A stretch of DNA of 5,502 nt from an uncultured bacterium (GCA_938003515.1 CALKYL010000489.1:1-5502), one strand, 5' to 3'; positions 1 through 5,502 are shown, counted from the first letter of the stretch. Notes: generated by a model not told the origin, from the letters alone. Program-made: numbers and translations.

Positions 1-390
1 GCCCCCCGCGCCGGCGAACATGTCGCCGAACATCTGGGCGAAGAAGTCCGAGAAACCCCCGCCGCCGCCCCGGCCCTGGCCGAACATGCGCGCGAACTCC
101 TCGGGGTCGACGGACCGGAAGCCGCCGCCGCCGCCGGGCGGCGGCCGGAACTCCTGGCCGTGCCGCCAGTGCTCGCCGAGCGCGTCGTAGCGCTTGCGCT
201 TCTCGGGGTCGCTGAGCACCTCGTTGGCTTCGGCGATCGACTTGAACCGCTTCTCGACCTCCTCGCGCTCGTGCGGCGCGTGCCGGTCGGGGTGCCACTC
301 CTTCGCGAGCTTGCGGTAGGCGCGCTTGATCTCGTCGGCCGACGCCGTCCGCGAGACGCCGAGGGTCGTGTAGTAGTCCTGGAACTCCAT
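1..390 (-). CDS. DnaJ/CbpA-type J-domain co-chaperone, N-terminal part (cut by the left edge)
   Basis: This is the first 130 residues of a Hsp40 family co-chaperone, which stimulates the ATPase of DnaK (Hsp70) and delivers unfolded clients in the cytoplasm. Translating the minus strand from ATG at 390 gives [14 protein letters not shown], then the J-domain (about residues 4-70) with the diagnostic HPD at 33-35, the helix-II basic patch ([14 protein letters not shown]) and helix III ending in [13 protein letters not shown] Gly/Phe-rich linker follows, with five-Gly runs at 86-90 and 108-112 and the phrases EEFARMFG and [10 protein letters not shown]. That linker pattern is typical of CbpA and of DnaJ class II proteins. 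No zinc-finger cysteines appear in the visible part, but in DnaJ they would lie further on. The start is secure because an in-frame TGA lies five codons upstream (403-405). The gene is transcribed divergently from the NYN gene. CbpA, DnaJ class II or class I cannot be separated without the missing C-terminus. Confidence 0.95.
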   Translation of the reverse strand, partial: MEFQDYYTTLGVSRTASADEIKRAYRKLAKEWHPDRHAPHEREEVEKRFKSIAEANEVLSDPEKRKRYDALGEHWRHGQEFRPPPGGGGGFRSVDPEEFARMFGQGRGGGGGFSDFFAQMFGDMFAGAGG

Positions 391-480
391 ACGCGGGCGC
401 GATCAAGCCTGCGACGGGAGCCGACGGAAATCCAGTGGCGCATGGCCGTAACGGTGCCCGCCCGACTACCCTCTCGGCCG
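391..480. promoter_or_regulatory. Divergent intergenic region between the J-domain and NYN genes
   Basis: These 90 bases must hold the promoters for both outward-facing genes. I see no clear Shine-Dalgarno before either start and no convincing -35/-10 pair. No CIRCE-like repeat (TTAGCACTC-N9-GAGTGCTAA), which would suggest heat-shock control by HrcA, is present. An ATG at 442, in frame with the NYN gene, would shorten the gap to 51 bases. The only promoter-like element I can name is the hexamer at 467-472, listed separately. Confidence 0.5.
467..472 (+). promoter_or_regulatory. Possible -10 element (TACCCT) for a leaderless NYN transcript
   Basis: TACCCT fits the TANNNT form of the -10 box common in high-GC bacteria and ends 8 bases before the ATG at 481. 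Transcription starting about 7 bases downstream of such a box would put the 5' end of the mRNA almost on the start codon. That would explain why no ribosome-binding site is visible. No -35 box is recognisable 16-18 bases upstream, and a hexamer this degenerate can occur by chance, so this is only a candidate. Confidence 0.3.
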
Positions 481-1248
481 ATGGAACCCTCCGCCCCGCA
501 GCGGCGCTTCGCCGTGCTGATCGACGCCGACAACGTCTCGTCCCAGGCCCTCGAGGGCCTGCTCGCCGAGGTCGCGAACTACGGCACCGCGATGGTCAAG
601 CGCATCTACGGCGACTGGACGCTGCCGGCGCTGAAGTCGTGGAAGACGATGCTGCTCGAACACGCCATCCAGCCGATCCAGCAGTTCCGCTACACGACCG
701 GCAAGAACGCGACCGACAGCGCGATGATCATCGACGCGATGGACCTGCTCTACGAAGGCAAGCTCGACGGCTTCTGCCTCGTCAGCAGCGACAGCGACTT
801 CACGCGGCTCGCGTCGCGCATCCGCGAGGAGGGCCTGATGGTGATCGGCTTCGGCGAGCGCAAGACGCCGCGCGCGTTCGTCACGGCGTGCGACCGGTTC
901 GTGTTCACCGACATCCTGCGCGGCGCCGCGCCCGAGGACGCGGGGCAGAAGTCGCGGGCCGGCAAGCTCCCGATCGACGACAAGCTCGTCGGCCTCTTGC
1001 GCTGGGCGGTCGAGGCCAGCGAAGACGAGGAGGGCTGGGCCGATCTCGGCACCGTCGGCGCCAAGATCATGTCGCAGCAGCCGGACTTCGACTCGCGCAG
1101 CTACGGCCACGGCAAGCTGTCGACCCTCGTGGAGGCGACCGGCGCCTTCGAGGTCGAGCGGCAGGTCAGCGAGAACGGTCGGGTCGACATCCTGCTGCGC
1201 GAGCAGCACGAAGAGCGCCCCGCGCGGCGCCGGCGCGCCCGCCGCTGA
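481..1248 (+). CDS. NYN-domain (LabA/DUF88-like) protein with C-terminal LOTUS/OST-HTH domain
   Basis: A 255-residue cytoplasmic protein in two parts. Residues 9-148 form a NYN domain, a PIN-like metal-dependent nuclease fold. The acidic residues are in place: D15, D17 and N18 in VLIDADNVS, D79 and D85 in ATDSAMIIDAMDLL, and D104 and D106 in SSDSDF. Residues about 165-240 look like a LOTUS/OST-HTH domain, with the typical SYGHGKLSTLVEATGAFEV at 207-225; such domains are reported to bind RNA, including G-quadruplex RNA. The tail (247-255) is almost all Arg and Ala. An RNA-processing or RNA-decay role is inferred from these domains; the RNA target is unknown. I chose ATG 481 because homologues begin just before the first beta-strand. 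ATG 442 would add 13 residues with no better ribosome site. It is divergent from the J-domain gene and convergent with the CBS gene, so it is probably monocistronic. Confidence 0.9.
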   Translation: MEPSAPQRRFAVLIDADNVSSQALEGLLAEVANYGTAMVKRIYGDWTLPALKSWKTMLLEHAIQPIQQFRYTTGKNATDSAMIIDAMDLLYEGKLDGFCLVSSDSDFTRLASRIREEGLMVIGFGERKTPRAFVTACDRFVFTDILRGAAPEDAGQKSRAGKLPIDDKLVGLLRWAVEASEDEEGWADLGTVGAKIMSQQPDFDSRSYGHGKLSTLVEATGAFEVERQVSENGRVDILLREQHEERPARRRRARR

Positions 1249-1251
1249 GGG

Positions 1252-1683
1252 TCACCGCACTGCCGGGTCAACTGCCGGCTGGTCGGCGACCACCCCGAGC
1301 AGGTCGCGGGCGGTGACGATGCCGACGACCCGCCCGAGCTCGACCACGGGCAGGCAGTGGATGCGCAGGCGCAGCATGCGCGCCGCGGCCTCGGCGACGG
1401 TCTCGTCGGGATCGGCGGTCACGACCTCTCCGCGCATGACGCGTTCGACCGCCACCGACGCGAGCTGCAGGCAGCGCTGCGCGCGCGGCGTGTCCGGGTC
1501 GAGCTCGGACGCCGACGCCTTCAGCACGTCGGTCTGGCTGACGACGCCGACGAGGAAGCCGTGCTCGTCGACGACCGGCACGTGCCGGAACGCCCCCCAT
1601 TCGAGCATCGACTGCACCGCCTGCAGCCGCTTGTCGCGGCGGATCGTGAACGGCCGGGACGTCATGACATCGCGCACGCGCAT
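1252..1683 (-). CDS. Small protein with two CBS domains
   Basis: A 143-residue soluble protein made of a tandem CBS pair (Bateman module) and little else. CBS1 runs about residues 5-56, starting RVRDVMTSRPFTI and ending GVVSQTDVL (46-54). CBS2 runs about 79-130, with VERVMRGEVVTADPDETVAEAA and ending GIVTARDLL (121-129). The D in each GxVxxxDLL-type motif (D52, D127) is the residue that usually contacts the ribose of adenosine nucleotides, so AMP, ATP or SAM binding is plausible. There is no catalytic or DNA-binding domain, so it probably senses a ligand and acts on a partner. I chose ATG 1683 because family members commonly begin at this VRDVM segment. ATG 1719 would add 12 Arg/Pro/Ala-rich residues, and neither start has a good ribosome site. 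It lies 87 bases after the methyltransferase on the same strand and may be read from that operon. The specific partner cannot be told. Confidence 0.88.
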   Translation of the reverse strand: MRVRDVMTSRPFTIRRDKRLQAVQSMLEWGAFRHVPVVDEHGFLVGVVSQTDVLKASASELDPDTPRAQRCLQLASVAVERVMRGEVVTADPDETVAEAAARMLRLRIHCLPVVELGRVVGIVTARDLLGVVADQPAVDPAVR

Positions 1684-1741
1684 GGCCCGCCCATCGGGCG
1701 CCCGCGGCGCGCGCTCCATGCGCCGATGTGCGCAGGTCGCG

Positions 1742-1760
1742 GCGGCGCCGATGGCGCCGC
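1742..1760. other. Perfect 8-bp GC hairpin after the methyltransferase gene
   Basis: GCGGCGCC (1742-1749), a GAT loop, and GGCGCCGC (1753-1760) form a perfect stem of eight G-C pairs, starting 10 bases past the methyltransferase TAG stop on the minus strand. No T-run follows on either strand, so it is not a canonical intrinsic terminator. It could be a U-less attenuating or mRNA-stabilising hairpin between the methyltransferase and CBS genes. At this GC content, stems of this size do arise by chance. Confidence 0.35.
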
Positions 1761-1770
1761 GGCCGTGGCT

Positions 1771-2562
1771 CTACCCGCGCCGGTAGATCCCGAGCAGGCA
1801 GTGCTCGGGGTAGGGCACGCCGACCGCGCGGCACAGCCGCATGCCGAACAGCTCGAGCCGCGAGAGGCTGCGGAACCGCGCGAACGTGCGGCAGTCGTCG
1901 AGGCGCAGGAAGGCCTGCTCGTGCAGCCCGACGGCCGCGAACCGGCGACGCAGCGCCCGGCGCGTGTTCATGCGGAACCGCGTCGGGAACGTGTCCTTCG
2001 GCTGCGTGCCCCACAGCCACGACTTGACGGCGTGGCGCAGCGGCATCGGCGCGAGCCGGGTCAGGAGCGGCACCGGCGACCACGCCGAGACCGTGAACAC
2101 CACCGCGAGGCCGCCGGGCCGCAGCGCCCGCCGGACGCCGCGGGCGCACGCGGCCGGGTCGTCGACGTGCTCCGCGACCATGCGCATCGTCACCAGGTCG
2201 AACGCCTCGCCGCCGTCGTAGGCGTCGATGCCCGACGCGACCCGCTCGTGCACCCAGCGGTTCTCCTGCAGGGTCGGGTCGGGGTCCACGCCGACGAGCC
2301 GCGCGCAGCGCGTCGACAGCGCCTCCGCGAGGCCCGGGTTGCTCGGGAACAGCTCGCGGCCGCAGCCGACGTCGAGCCACGAGACCCCGGGCACGACCAG
2401 ACCGGCGACGAGCGCCTCGTAGACGTCGTCCGGCGTGTAGTAGCCGGCGCGCAGCCGCTGCCGCGGCCCCCAGCCGAGGCGGTCCGACGGGCCGTAGCGC
2501 CGCTCGAACATCTGCCGCAGCGACGCGTCGTCGGGCAGACGCAACAACAAGGGCGGCGTCAC
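1771..2562 (-). CDS. Class I SAM-dependent methyltransferase
   Basis: A 263-residue soluble methyltransferase of the Rossmann (class I) fold, transferring a methyl group from S-adenosylmethionine to an unidentified acceptor. Visible motifs in order: motif I WLDVGCGRE (62-70), the SAM-binding glycine loop; the acidic strand-2 end GVDPDP (91-96) for the ribose; motif II FDLVTMRMVAEHVDDP (121-136); and RPGG (148-151) before strand 5. The N-terminal 60 residues (FERRYGPSDRLGWGPRQRL and YYTPDDVYEALV) precede the core and may form a lid. The C-terminal part (190-263), with TFPTRFRMNTRRALRRRF and Arg-rich helices, probably shapes the acceptor pocket. The start is GTG 2562, overlapping the reductase stop in GTGA, which implies translational coupling. 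No Shine-Dalgarno precedes it. The sequence does not reveal the substrate; small-molecule or lipid acceptors fit better than DNA or rRNA, as no target-recognition or RNA-binding domain is seen. Confidence 0.9.
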   Translation of the reverse strand: MTPPLLLRLPDDASLRQMFERRYGPSDRLGWGPRQRLRAGYYTPDDVYEALVAGLVVPGVSWLDVGCGRELFPSNPGLAEALSTRCARLVGVDPDPTLQENRWVHERVASGIDAYDGGEAFDLVTMRMVAEHVDDPAACARGVRRALRPGGLAVVFTVSAWSPVPLLTRLAPMPLRHAVKSWLWGTQPKDTFPTRFRMNTRRALRRRFAAVGLHEQAFLRLDDCRTFARFRSLSRLELFGMRLCRAVGVPYPEHCLLGIYRRG

Positions 2563-3509
2563 GCGGGGAACAGCCGGTCGAGCTCCAGCACCAGTTCGTC
2601 GGACAGCTCTGCGTCGACGGCCGAGAGGTTCTCGTCGAGCTGCTGCCGGTCGCGCGCGCCGACCAGCACCGACGCGACGCCGGGACCGCGCAGGCAGAAC
2701 GCGAGCGCGACCTGCGTCGCCGACAGCCCGTGCCGCTTCGCGAGCGCGACGAGCTGGCGCGCCTTCTCGAGGTTGTCGTCGGTGCGGTAGCGGTCGACGA
2801 ACCGGCGCGCGCCCTCCTGGGTCGCGCGCGTGCCCGGCGGCGGCGGCGCTCCCGGCTCGTACTTGCCGGTCAGCACGCCCTGCGCGAGCGGCGAATAGAC
2901 GAGCTGGCCGAGCCCCTCGCGGCGGCTCGTCGGCACGACGGCCGCCTCGATGTCGCGGCGGTAGAGGTTGTACAGGGGCTGGTTCGAGATCGGCGCGTGC
3001 CAGCCCTCGGCCCGGCACAGCGCCGCCGCCTCGGCGATGCGCTCCGCCGGCCACATGCTGACCCCCCAGTAGAGCACGAGGCCTCGCACGATCAGGTCGT
3101 GCATGGCCTGCGCGGTCTCGCGCAGCGGCGTCTCGTCGTCGAACCGGTGGCACTGGTAGAGGTCGACGTAGTCGGTGCCGAGGCGCCGAAGCGACGCGGC
3201 GAGCGACTCGTGCACGTGCTTGCGCGACAGCCCGCGGTCGTTCGGGTCGTCGCTCATCGGGAAGAAGCACTTGGTCGCGAGCACCACCCGGTGGCGCGGC
3301 AGCTCCTTCAGCGCGAGGCCGAGGGCGCGCTCGCCCTCGCCGTGGTTGTAGACGTCGGCGGTGTCGAACAGGTTGACGCCGCGTTCGAACGCGTGGCGGA
3401 CGAGGTCCCGGGACCCGGCGTCGTCGACGGCGTTGCCGATCGTCAGCCAGGAGCCGAGGCCGACCGCGCTGACCCGGAGGCCGCTGGAGCCGAGGGAGCG
3501 ATACTGCAC
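2559..3509 (-). CDS. NADP-dependent aldo-keto reductase (K+-channel beta-subunit-like group)
   Basis: A 316-residue (beta/alpha)8-barrel oxidoreductase that would reduce an aldehyde or ketone with NADPH. It opens VQYRSLGSSGLRVSAVGLGSW, the usual AKR beginning. The catalytic tetrad is complete: D49 and Y54 in NLFDTADVY, K80 in VLATK, and H121 in LYQCHRFD. Cofactor contacts are also seen: ISNQPLYNLYRRDIE (174-188), VYSPLAQGVLTGKY (204-217), and VLVGARDRQQLDENLSAVD (281-299), whose Q/E-N residues contact the adenine ribose phosphate region. The W149-G150-V151-S151-type segment (WGVSMWPAE) resembles AKRs related to Kv-beta subunits. The start is GTG 3509: no ATG lies between it and the divergent asparaginase gene, and it places the barrel at the normal position. 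Length is normal and no lesion is seen. It leads an operon with the overlapping methyltransferase, so the two may modify the same molecule. The natural substrate is unknown. Confidence 0.93.
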   Translation of the reverse strand: MQYRSLGSSGLRVSAVGLGSWLTIGNAVDDAGSRDLVRHAFERGVNLFDTADVYNHGEGERALGLALKELPRHRVVLATKCFFPMSDDPNDRGLSRKHVHESLAASLRRLGTDYVDLYQCHRFDDETPLRETAQAMHDLIVRGLVLYWGVSMWPAERIAEAAALCRAEGWHAPISNQPLYNLYRRDIEAAVVPTSRREGLGQLVYSPLAQGVLTGKYEPGAPPPPGTRATQEGARRFVDRYRTDDNLEKARQLVALAKRHGLSATQVALAFCLRGPGVASVLVGARDRQQLDENLSAVDAELSDELVLELDRLFPA

Positions 3510-3615
3510 GGCGACGGTTGTAGCGCCGCCCCGCGCCCTCGGCCACCTCGCCGCGCCGGCGGGGCCTCGCGCCTTCCCAGTGGCCGACCGGCCCGCTTTC
3601 CGCGATGCTGCGCGC
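3510..3615. promoter_or_regulatory. Divergent intergenic region between the reductase and asparaginase genes
   Basis: These 106 bases separate two outward-facing operons and must carry both promoters. Apart from the TACAAC hexamer on the minus strand, I see only a weak GATGCT at 3604-3609 on the plus strand, six bases before the asparaginase GTG. A five-pair hairpin (3549-3561) is too short to mean much. An alternative GTG at 3580 would lengthen the asparaginase protein by 12 residues into this gap. Confidence 0.45.
3517..3522 (-). promoter_or_regulatory. Possible -10 element (TACAAC) for the aldo-keto reductase operon
   Basis: Read on the minus strand, TACAAC matches four of six bases of TATAAT and ends 7 bases before the GTG start at 3509. 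This is the distance expected for a leaderless or nearly leaderless mRNA, and no ribosome-binding site is visible before that GTG. I find no -35 box at 16-18 bases upstream. The same arrangement before the NYN gene adds slight support. Confidence 0.35.
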
Positions 3616-4134
3616 GTGGTCGCGAAGAAGCGCATCGCCCTGATCTCGACCGGCGGCACCATCGAGAAGACCTACGACGAGCTCGAGGGCGTCCTGGACA
3701 ACCGCGCCAGCGTGCTCGACGTCGTGCTGGCGTCGCTGCAGCTGCACGGCATCGCCGTCGTGAGGGTGCCCTTGATGAACAAGGACAGCCTCGAGATGAC
3801 GCCGCAGGACCACGAGCTGATCGCGCATACCGCGAGCACGATGGCGGCGGCGCACGACGGGGTGGTCATCGTGCACGGCACCGACCGGCTGGCGACGACC
3901 GGCGACCGCATCCACGCGCTGCTGCCGTCGCCGCGCGTCCCGATCGTACTGACCGGGGCGATGCGGCCCTACGTGATGCGCAACACCGACGCGCTGCAGA
4001 ACCTCACCGAGGCGCTGCTCGCGGTGCAGATCCTGCCGCCCGGCATCTACGTGGCGATGCACAACCAGGTGCTGCGCTTCCCCGGCGTCGTCAAGGACAA
4101 GGAGCGCGGCACGTTCGTGGCGAAGCATGGCTGA
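3616..4134 (+). CDS. Single-domain (short) asparaginase-family protein
   Basis: A 172-residue protein covering only the N-terminal domain of the L-asparaginase family. The nucleophile motif STGGTIEKTYDE is present (residues 11-22, T15 the likely nucleophile), as is NKDSLEMTPQDH (55-66), whose S58 matches the substrate-binding serine region. HGTD (87-90) supplies the second catalytic Thr-Asp pair, T89 and D90, and LTGAMRP (112-118) follows. The protein ends after NQVLRFPGVVKDKERGTFVAKHG, where two-domain enzymes (over 320 residues) continue into a C-terminal domain. The frame stops cleanly and the next gene starts inside its end, so this looks like the natural short form, not a truncation. Asparagine hydrolysis is therefore uncertain; the missing domain helps complete the active site in E. 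coli type II enzyme. The start is GTG 3616, just before the first strand; GTG 3580 is an alternative. It is the first gene of a three-gene overlapping run. Confidence 0.9.
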   Translation: MVAKKRIALISTGGTIEKTYDELEGVLDNRASVLDVVLASLQLHGIAVVRVPLMNKDSLEMTPQDHELIAHTASTMAAAHDGVVIVHGTDRLATTGDRIHALLPSPRVPIVLTGAMRPYVMRNTDALQNLTEALLAVQILPPGIYVAMHNQVLRFPGVVKDKERGTFVAKHG

Positions 4135-4963
4135 TGCGCCGCCGCCGCCGTCGGCCCCGCCGGCCTCGCCGCGCGCGCCCCGTCGCCTGGCCGCGCTGCT
4201 CCCGCTCGTCCTCGTCTGGACCGCGGCGCTCGCGCCGTTCGCGCTGTGGGCGGTGCACCAGCGGGACCCCGAGCTCGCCGTGCGGCTGACGCAGGCGGCC
4301 CGTCGCTACGGCTCGGCCGCGCTCCTGGTCCTGGCCGCGGCGACCCTGGTCGCGCTCCTCTTGTATCCGCCCTTCCCCGCGTGGCTGCGCCGATCGGCGG
4401 CCCGCGTGCGCACGTCGTGGTCGGTCGATCGCGCGCCGCTCCTGCGCGCGCTGTCCGAGCTGCAGCACCTCGAGACCGCGCAGCGGCACCTCGAGGTCGC
4501 CCGGCTGGCGTGGCTGCGCACCGACCTCGCGCTCGCCGGGCCGCACGCGCAGCGGGCCGTCGAGCTCGACCCGTCCCTCGCCCCCGCACAGCAGCTGCTC
4601 GGGCTGCTGCTGCTGCGCGCCGGCGCGCTGCCGCAGGCCCTCGCCGCGTTCCAGGCCGCCGAACGCGAGGATCCGGGGCACGCGTTCGGGGACGCGCTGC
4701 TGCACGCGGCCCGGGTGCAGCACCTGCTCGGCCGCGACGACGACGCGCTGGCGACGTTCGCGCAGCACGCCGAACGGCACGGCGGCAGCCGCCGCAGCAG
4801 CTGCTGGCACGGCGAGGCGCTCCTGGCCGCCGGACGCCGGGACGAGGCCGCGGCGTGCTTTCGCGCGGCGGCCGAGCCGGCGACGACGCGCCTGACCGCC
4901 GACGAGAACTGGTATCGCGCGCTCGCGCGGGTGCGCTGCTGGCGACTGGGAGTGCGACCGTGA
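4127..4963 (+). CDS. Membrane-anchored TPR-repeat protein
   Basis: A 278-residue protein with an inner-membrane anchor and a helical-repeat domain. A Pro/Ala-rich N-terminus (1-20) ends in RAPRR. Two hydrophobic helices follow at about 21-43 and 63-83, then a basic stretch RRSAARVR (88-95). The positive-inside rule places both ends in the cytoplasm. From about 115 to 250 the sequence reads as TPR-like helix pairs: AQRAVELDPSLAPAQQLLGLL (141-161), then ALAAFQAAEREDPGHAF (171-187), DDALATFAQHAERHGG (205-220) and ALLAAGRRDEAAACFRAAAE (231-250). TPRs bind protein partners, so a scaffold or adaptor role is inferred; there is no catalytic motif. It starts 8 bases inside the asparaginase gene and ends overlapping the rhomboid start in GTGA, so translation of all three is probably coupled. 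The specific family is not recognised beyond the repeats. Confidence 0.85.
   Translation: MADAPPPPSAPPASPRAPRRLAALLPLVLVWTAALAPFALWAVHQRDPELAVRLTQAARRYGSAALLVLAAATLVALLLYPPFPAWLRRSAARVRTSWSVDRAPLLRALSELQHLETAQRHLEVARLAWLRTDLALAGPHAQRAVELDPSLAPAQQLLGLLLLRAGALPQALAAFQAAEREDPGHAFGDALLHAARVQHLLGRDDDALATFAQHAERHGGSRRSSCWHGEALLAAGRRDEAAACFRAAAEPATTRLTADENWYRALARVRCWRLGVRP
4948..4952 (+). promoter_or_regulatory. Shine-Dalgarno site (GGGAG) for the rhomboid gene
   Basis: GGGAG lies 7 bases before the GTG at 4960, the best ribosome-binding site in the window. It supports GTG 4960, within the GTGA overlap with the TPR gene, as the true rhomboid start. Confidence 0.7.
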
Positions 4964-5502
4964 AGAGCCTGTTCGAACAAGCCGACGAGATCCCGGTGAC
5001 GCTGCTCGTGGCGCTCGCCTACGTGACGATGGCCTTCCTGACCGACCCGTTCGCGCCGACGACCGAGATGCTGCACGCCTACGGCAGCCTCAGCCCGCTC
5101 GGCGTCAGCGAGGGCGAGCCGTGGCGCCTCCTCAGCCACGCGTTCCTGCACGGAGGCCTCTTGCACCTCGTGTTCAACACCTGGTTCCTCTTGGTGCTCG
5201 GACCGTCGCTCGAACGCGTGCTCGGCAGCGCGCGCATGCTCGTGCTCTACGTCGTGTCGGCGCTCGGCGCCGGGCTCGCGGTCTGCCTCGTCTACCGCGT
5301 GCAGCAGCCGGTGGTCGGCGGCTCGGGCGCCTTGTTCGGCATGATGGGCGCGATCGTCGCGTGGCAGATGCGCCAGGGCCGACACGCGCTCGCGTTCCTG
5401 GACTACGAGGGCCCGCGTCGCGTGCTCGGCCTGATCGCGGTCAACCTCGTCATCGGCTTCGTGATCCCGTTCATCAGCAACACGGCCCACGTCGGCGGCC
5501 TG
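4960..5502 (+). CDS. Rhomboid-family intramembrane serine protease (cut by the right edge)
   Basis: The first 181 residues of a rhomboid, an integral membrane protease that cuts transmembrane helices. The catalytic pair is present: Ser122 in GGSGALFG (120-127) and His177 in AHVGG (176-180). The oxyanion-side H69 and N73 occur in HLVFN, as in GlpG (HILFN). The WR of the L1 loop is also conserved (EPWRLLSHAFLHGG, W55-R56). Membrane segments fall at about 11-29, 59-80, 92-111, 118-137 and 153-173, with the sixth beginning at the His. The N-terminus is very short (10 residues), so no cytoplasmic domain precedes the core. Only the end of TM6 and the C-terminus are missing. The gene starts at GTG 4960, overlapping the TPR stop by 4 bases and preceded by GGGAG, so co-translation with the TPR protein is very likely. 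The protease should be active; its substrates are unknown. Confidence 0.95.
   Translation, partial: MKSLFEQADEIPVTLLVALAYVTMAFLTDPFAPTTEMLHAYGSLSPLGVSEGEPWRLLSHAFLHGGLLHLVFNTWFLLVLGPSLERVLGSARMLVLYVVSALGAGLAVCLVYRVQQPVVGGSGALFGMMGAIVAWQMRQGRHALAFLDYEGPRRVLGLIAVNLVIGFVIPFISNTAHVGGL

Noticed and set aside
120..147. GCC triplet run followed by GGGCGGCGGCC, looking like a repeat or hairpin.
   Set aside because: It encodes the polyglycine linker (PPPGGGGG) of the J-domain protein, so the repetition is explained by codon use.
160..480. An open reading stretch upstream of and in frame with the NYN gene, which would make a 362-residue protein.
   Set aside because: It lies antisense to the well-supported J-domain coding region, its residues show no domain character, and the NYN fold begins normally just after ATG 481.
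1688..1700. Five-pair hairpin (CGCCC, ATC loop, GGGCG) just before the CBS start, a possible regulatory element.
   Set aside because: The stem is too short, it could lie within the coding region if ATG 1719 is used, and such stems are common at this GC content.
1357..2790. A 477-residue plus-strand open frame over the CBS, methyltransferase and reductase genes.
   Set aside because: It is Arg/His/Pro-rich low-complexity translation typical of the antisense of high-GC genes; the minus strand encodes recognisable domains throughout.
2730..4289. A 519-residue plus-strand open frame across the reductase, the divergent gap and the asparaginase gene.
   Set aside because: It crosses two oppositely oriented real genes and a promoter region and has no family resemblance; high GC content leaves few stop codons.
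4388..4399. Perfect 12-base palindrome CGCCGATCGGCG, a possible operator.
   Set aside because: It lies inside the TPR coding region far from any gene start, and GC-rich palindromes of this length are expected by chance.
4306..5490. A 394-residue minus-strand open frame opposite the TPR and rhomboid genes.
   Set aside because: The plus strand here carries the GxSG rhomboid motif and TPR repeats with a good ribosome site; the antisense frame is compositionally biased with no motif.

Overview
This is a very GC-rich (about 70% by eye), gene-dense bacterial chromosomal segment. Third positions are overwhelmingly G or C, GTG starts are frequent, and Shine-Dalgarno sequences are mostly absent. These traits fit a high-GC group such as Myxococcota-like Deltaproteobacteria or Actinobacteria. 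No single marker fixes the phylum, so this is only a loose inference. I see no rRNA, tRNA, CRISPR array, insertion sequence, phage gene or attachment site, and no gap over 300 bases without a gene.

Layout from left to right: (1) positions 1-390, minus strand, the N-terminal 130 residues of a DnaJ/CbpA-type J-domain co-chaperone that runs off the left edge. (2) A 90-base divergent gap. (3) 481-1248, plus strand, a NYN ribonuclease-fold protein with a C-terminal LOTUS/OST-HTH domain. (4) 1252-1683, minus strand, a small two-CBS-domain protein, tail to tail with the NYN gene and only 3 bases away. (5) 1771-2562 and 2559-3509, minus strand, a class I SAM methyltransferase preceded by an aldo-keto reductase. 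They overlap by GTGA, and the CBS gene may belong to the same transcript. (6) A 106-base divergent gap. (7) 3616-4134, 4127-4963 and 4960-5502, plus strand, three overlapping genes: a short asparaginase-domain protein, a membrane-anchored TPR protein, and a rhomboid protease cut by the right edge.

The genes fall into three or four transcription units of mostly ordinary housekeeping or accessory type. The tightest functional suggestion is the overlapping TPR-rhomboid pair, which resembles a split version of rhomboids such as Bacillus subtilis GluP/YqgP that carry TPR repeats in one polypeptide. The AKR-methyltransferase pair suggests two steps acting on one unidentified small molecule. The asparaginase-domain protein is the single-domain form and lacks the usual C-terminal domain. 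Two genes at the head of their units (NYN and AKR) lack a ribosome site but have a -10-like hexamer 7-8 bases before the start, the spacing expected for leaderless mRNAs. I found no convincing evidence of a new defence or mobile system.
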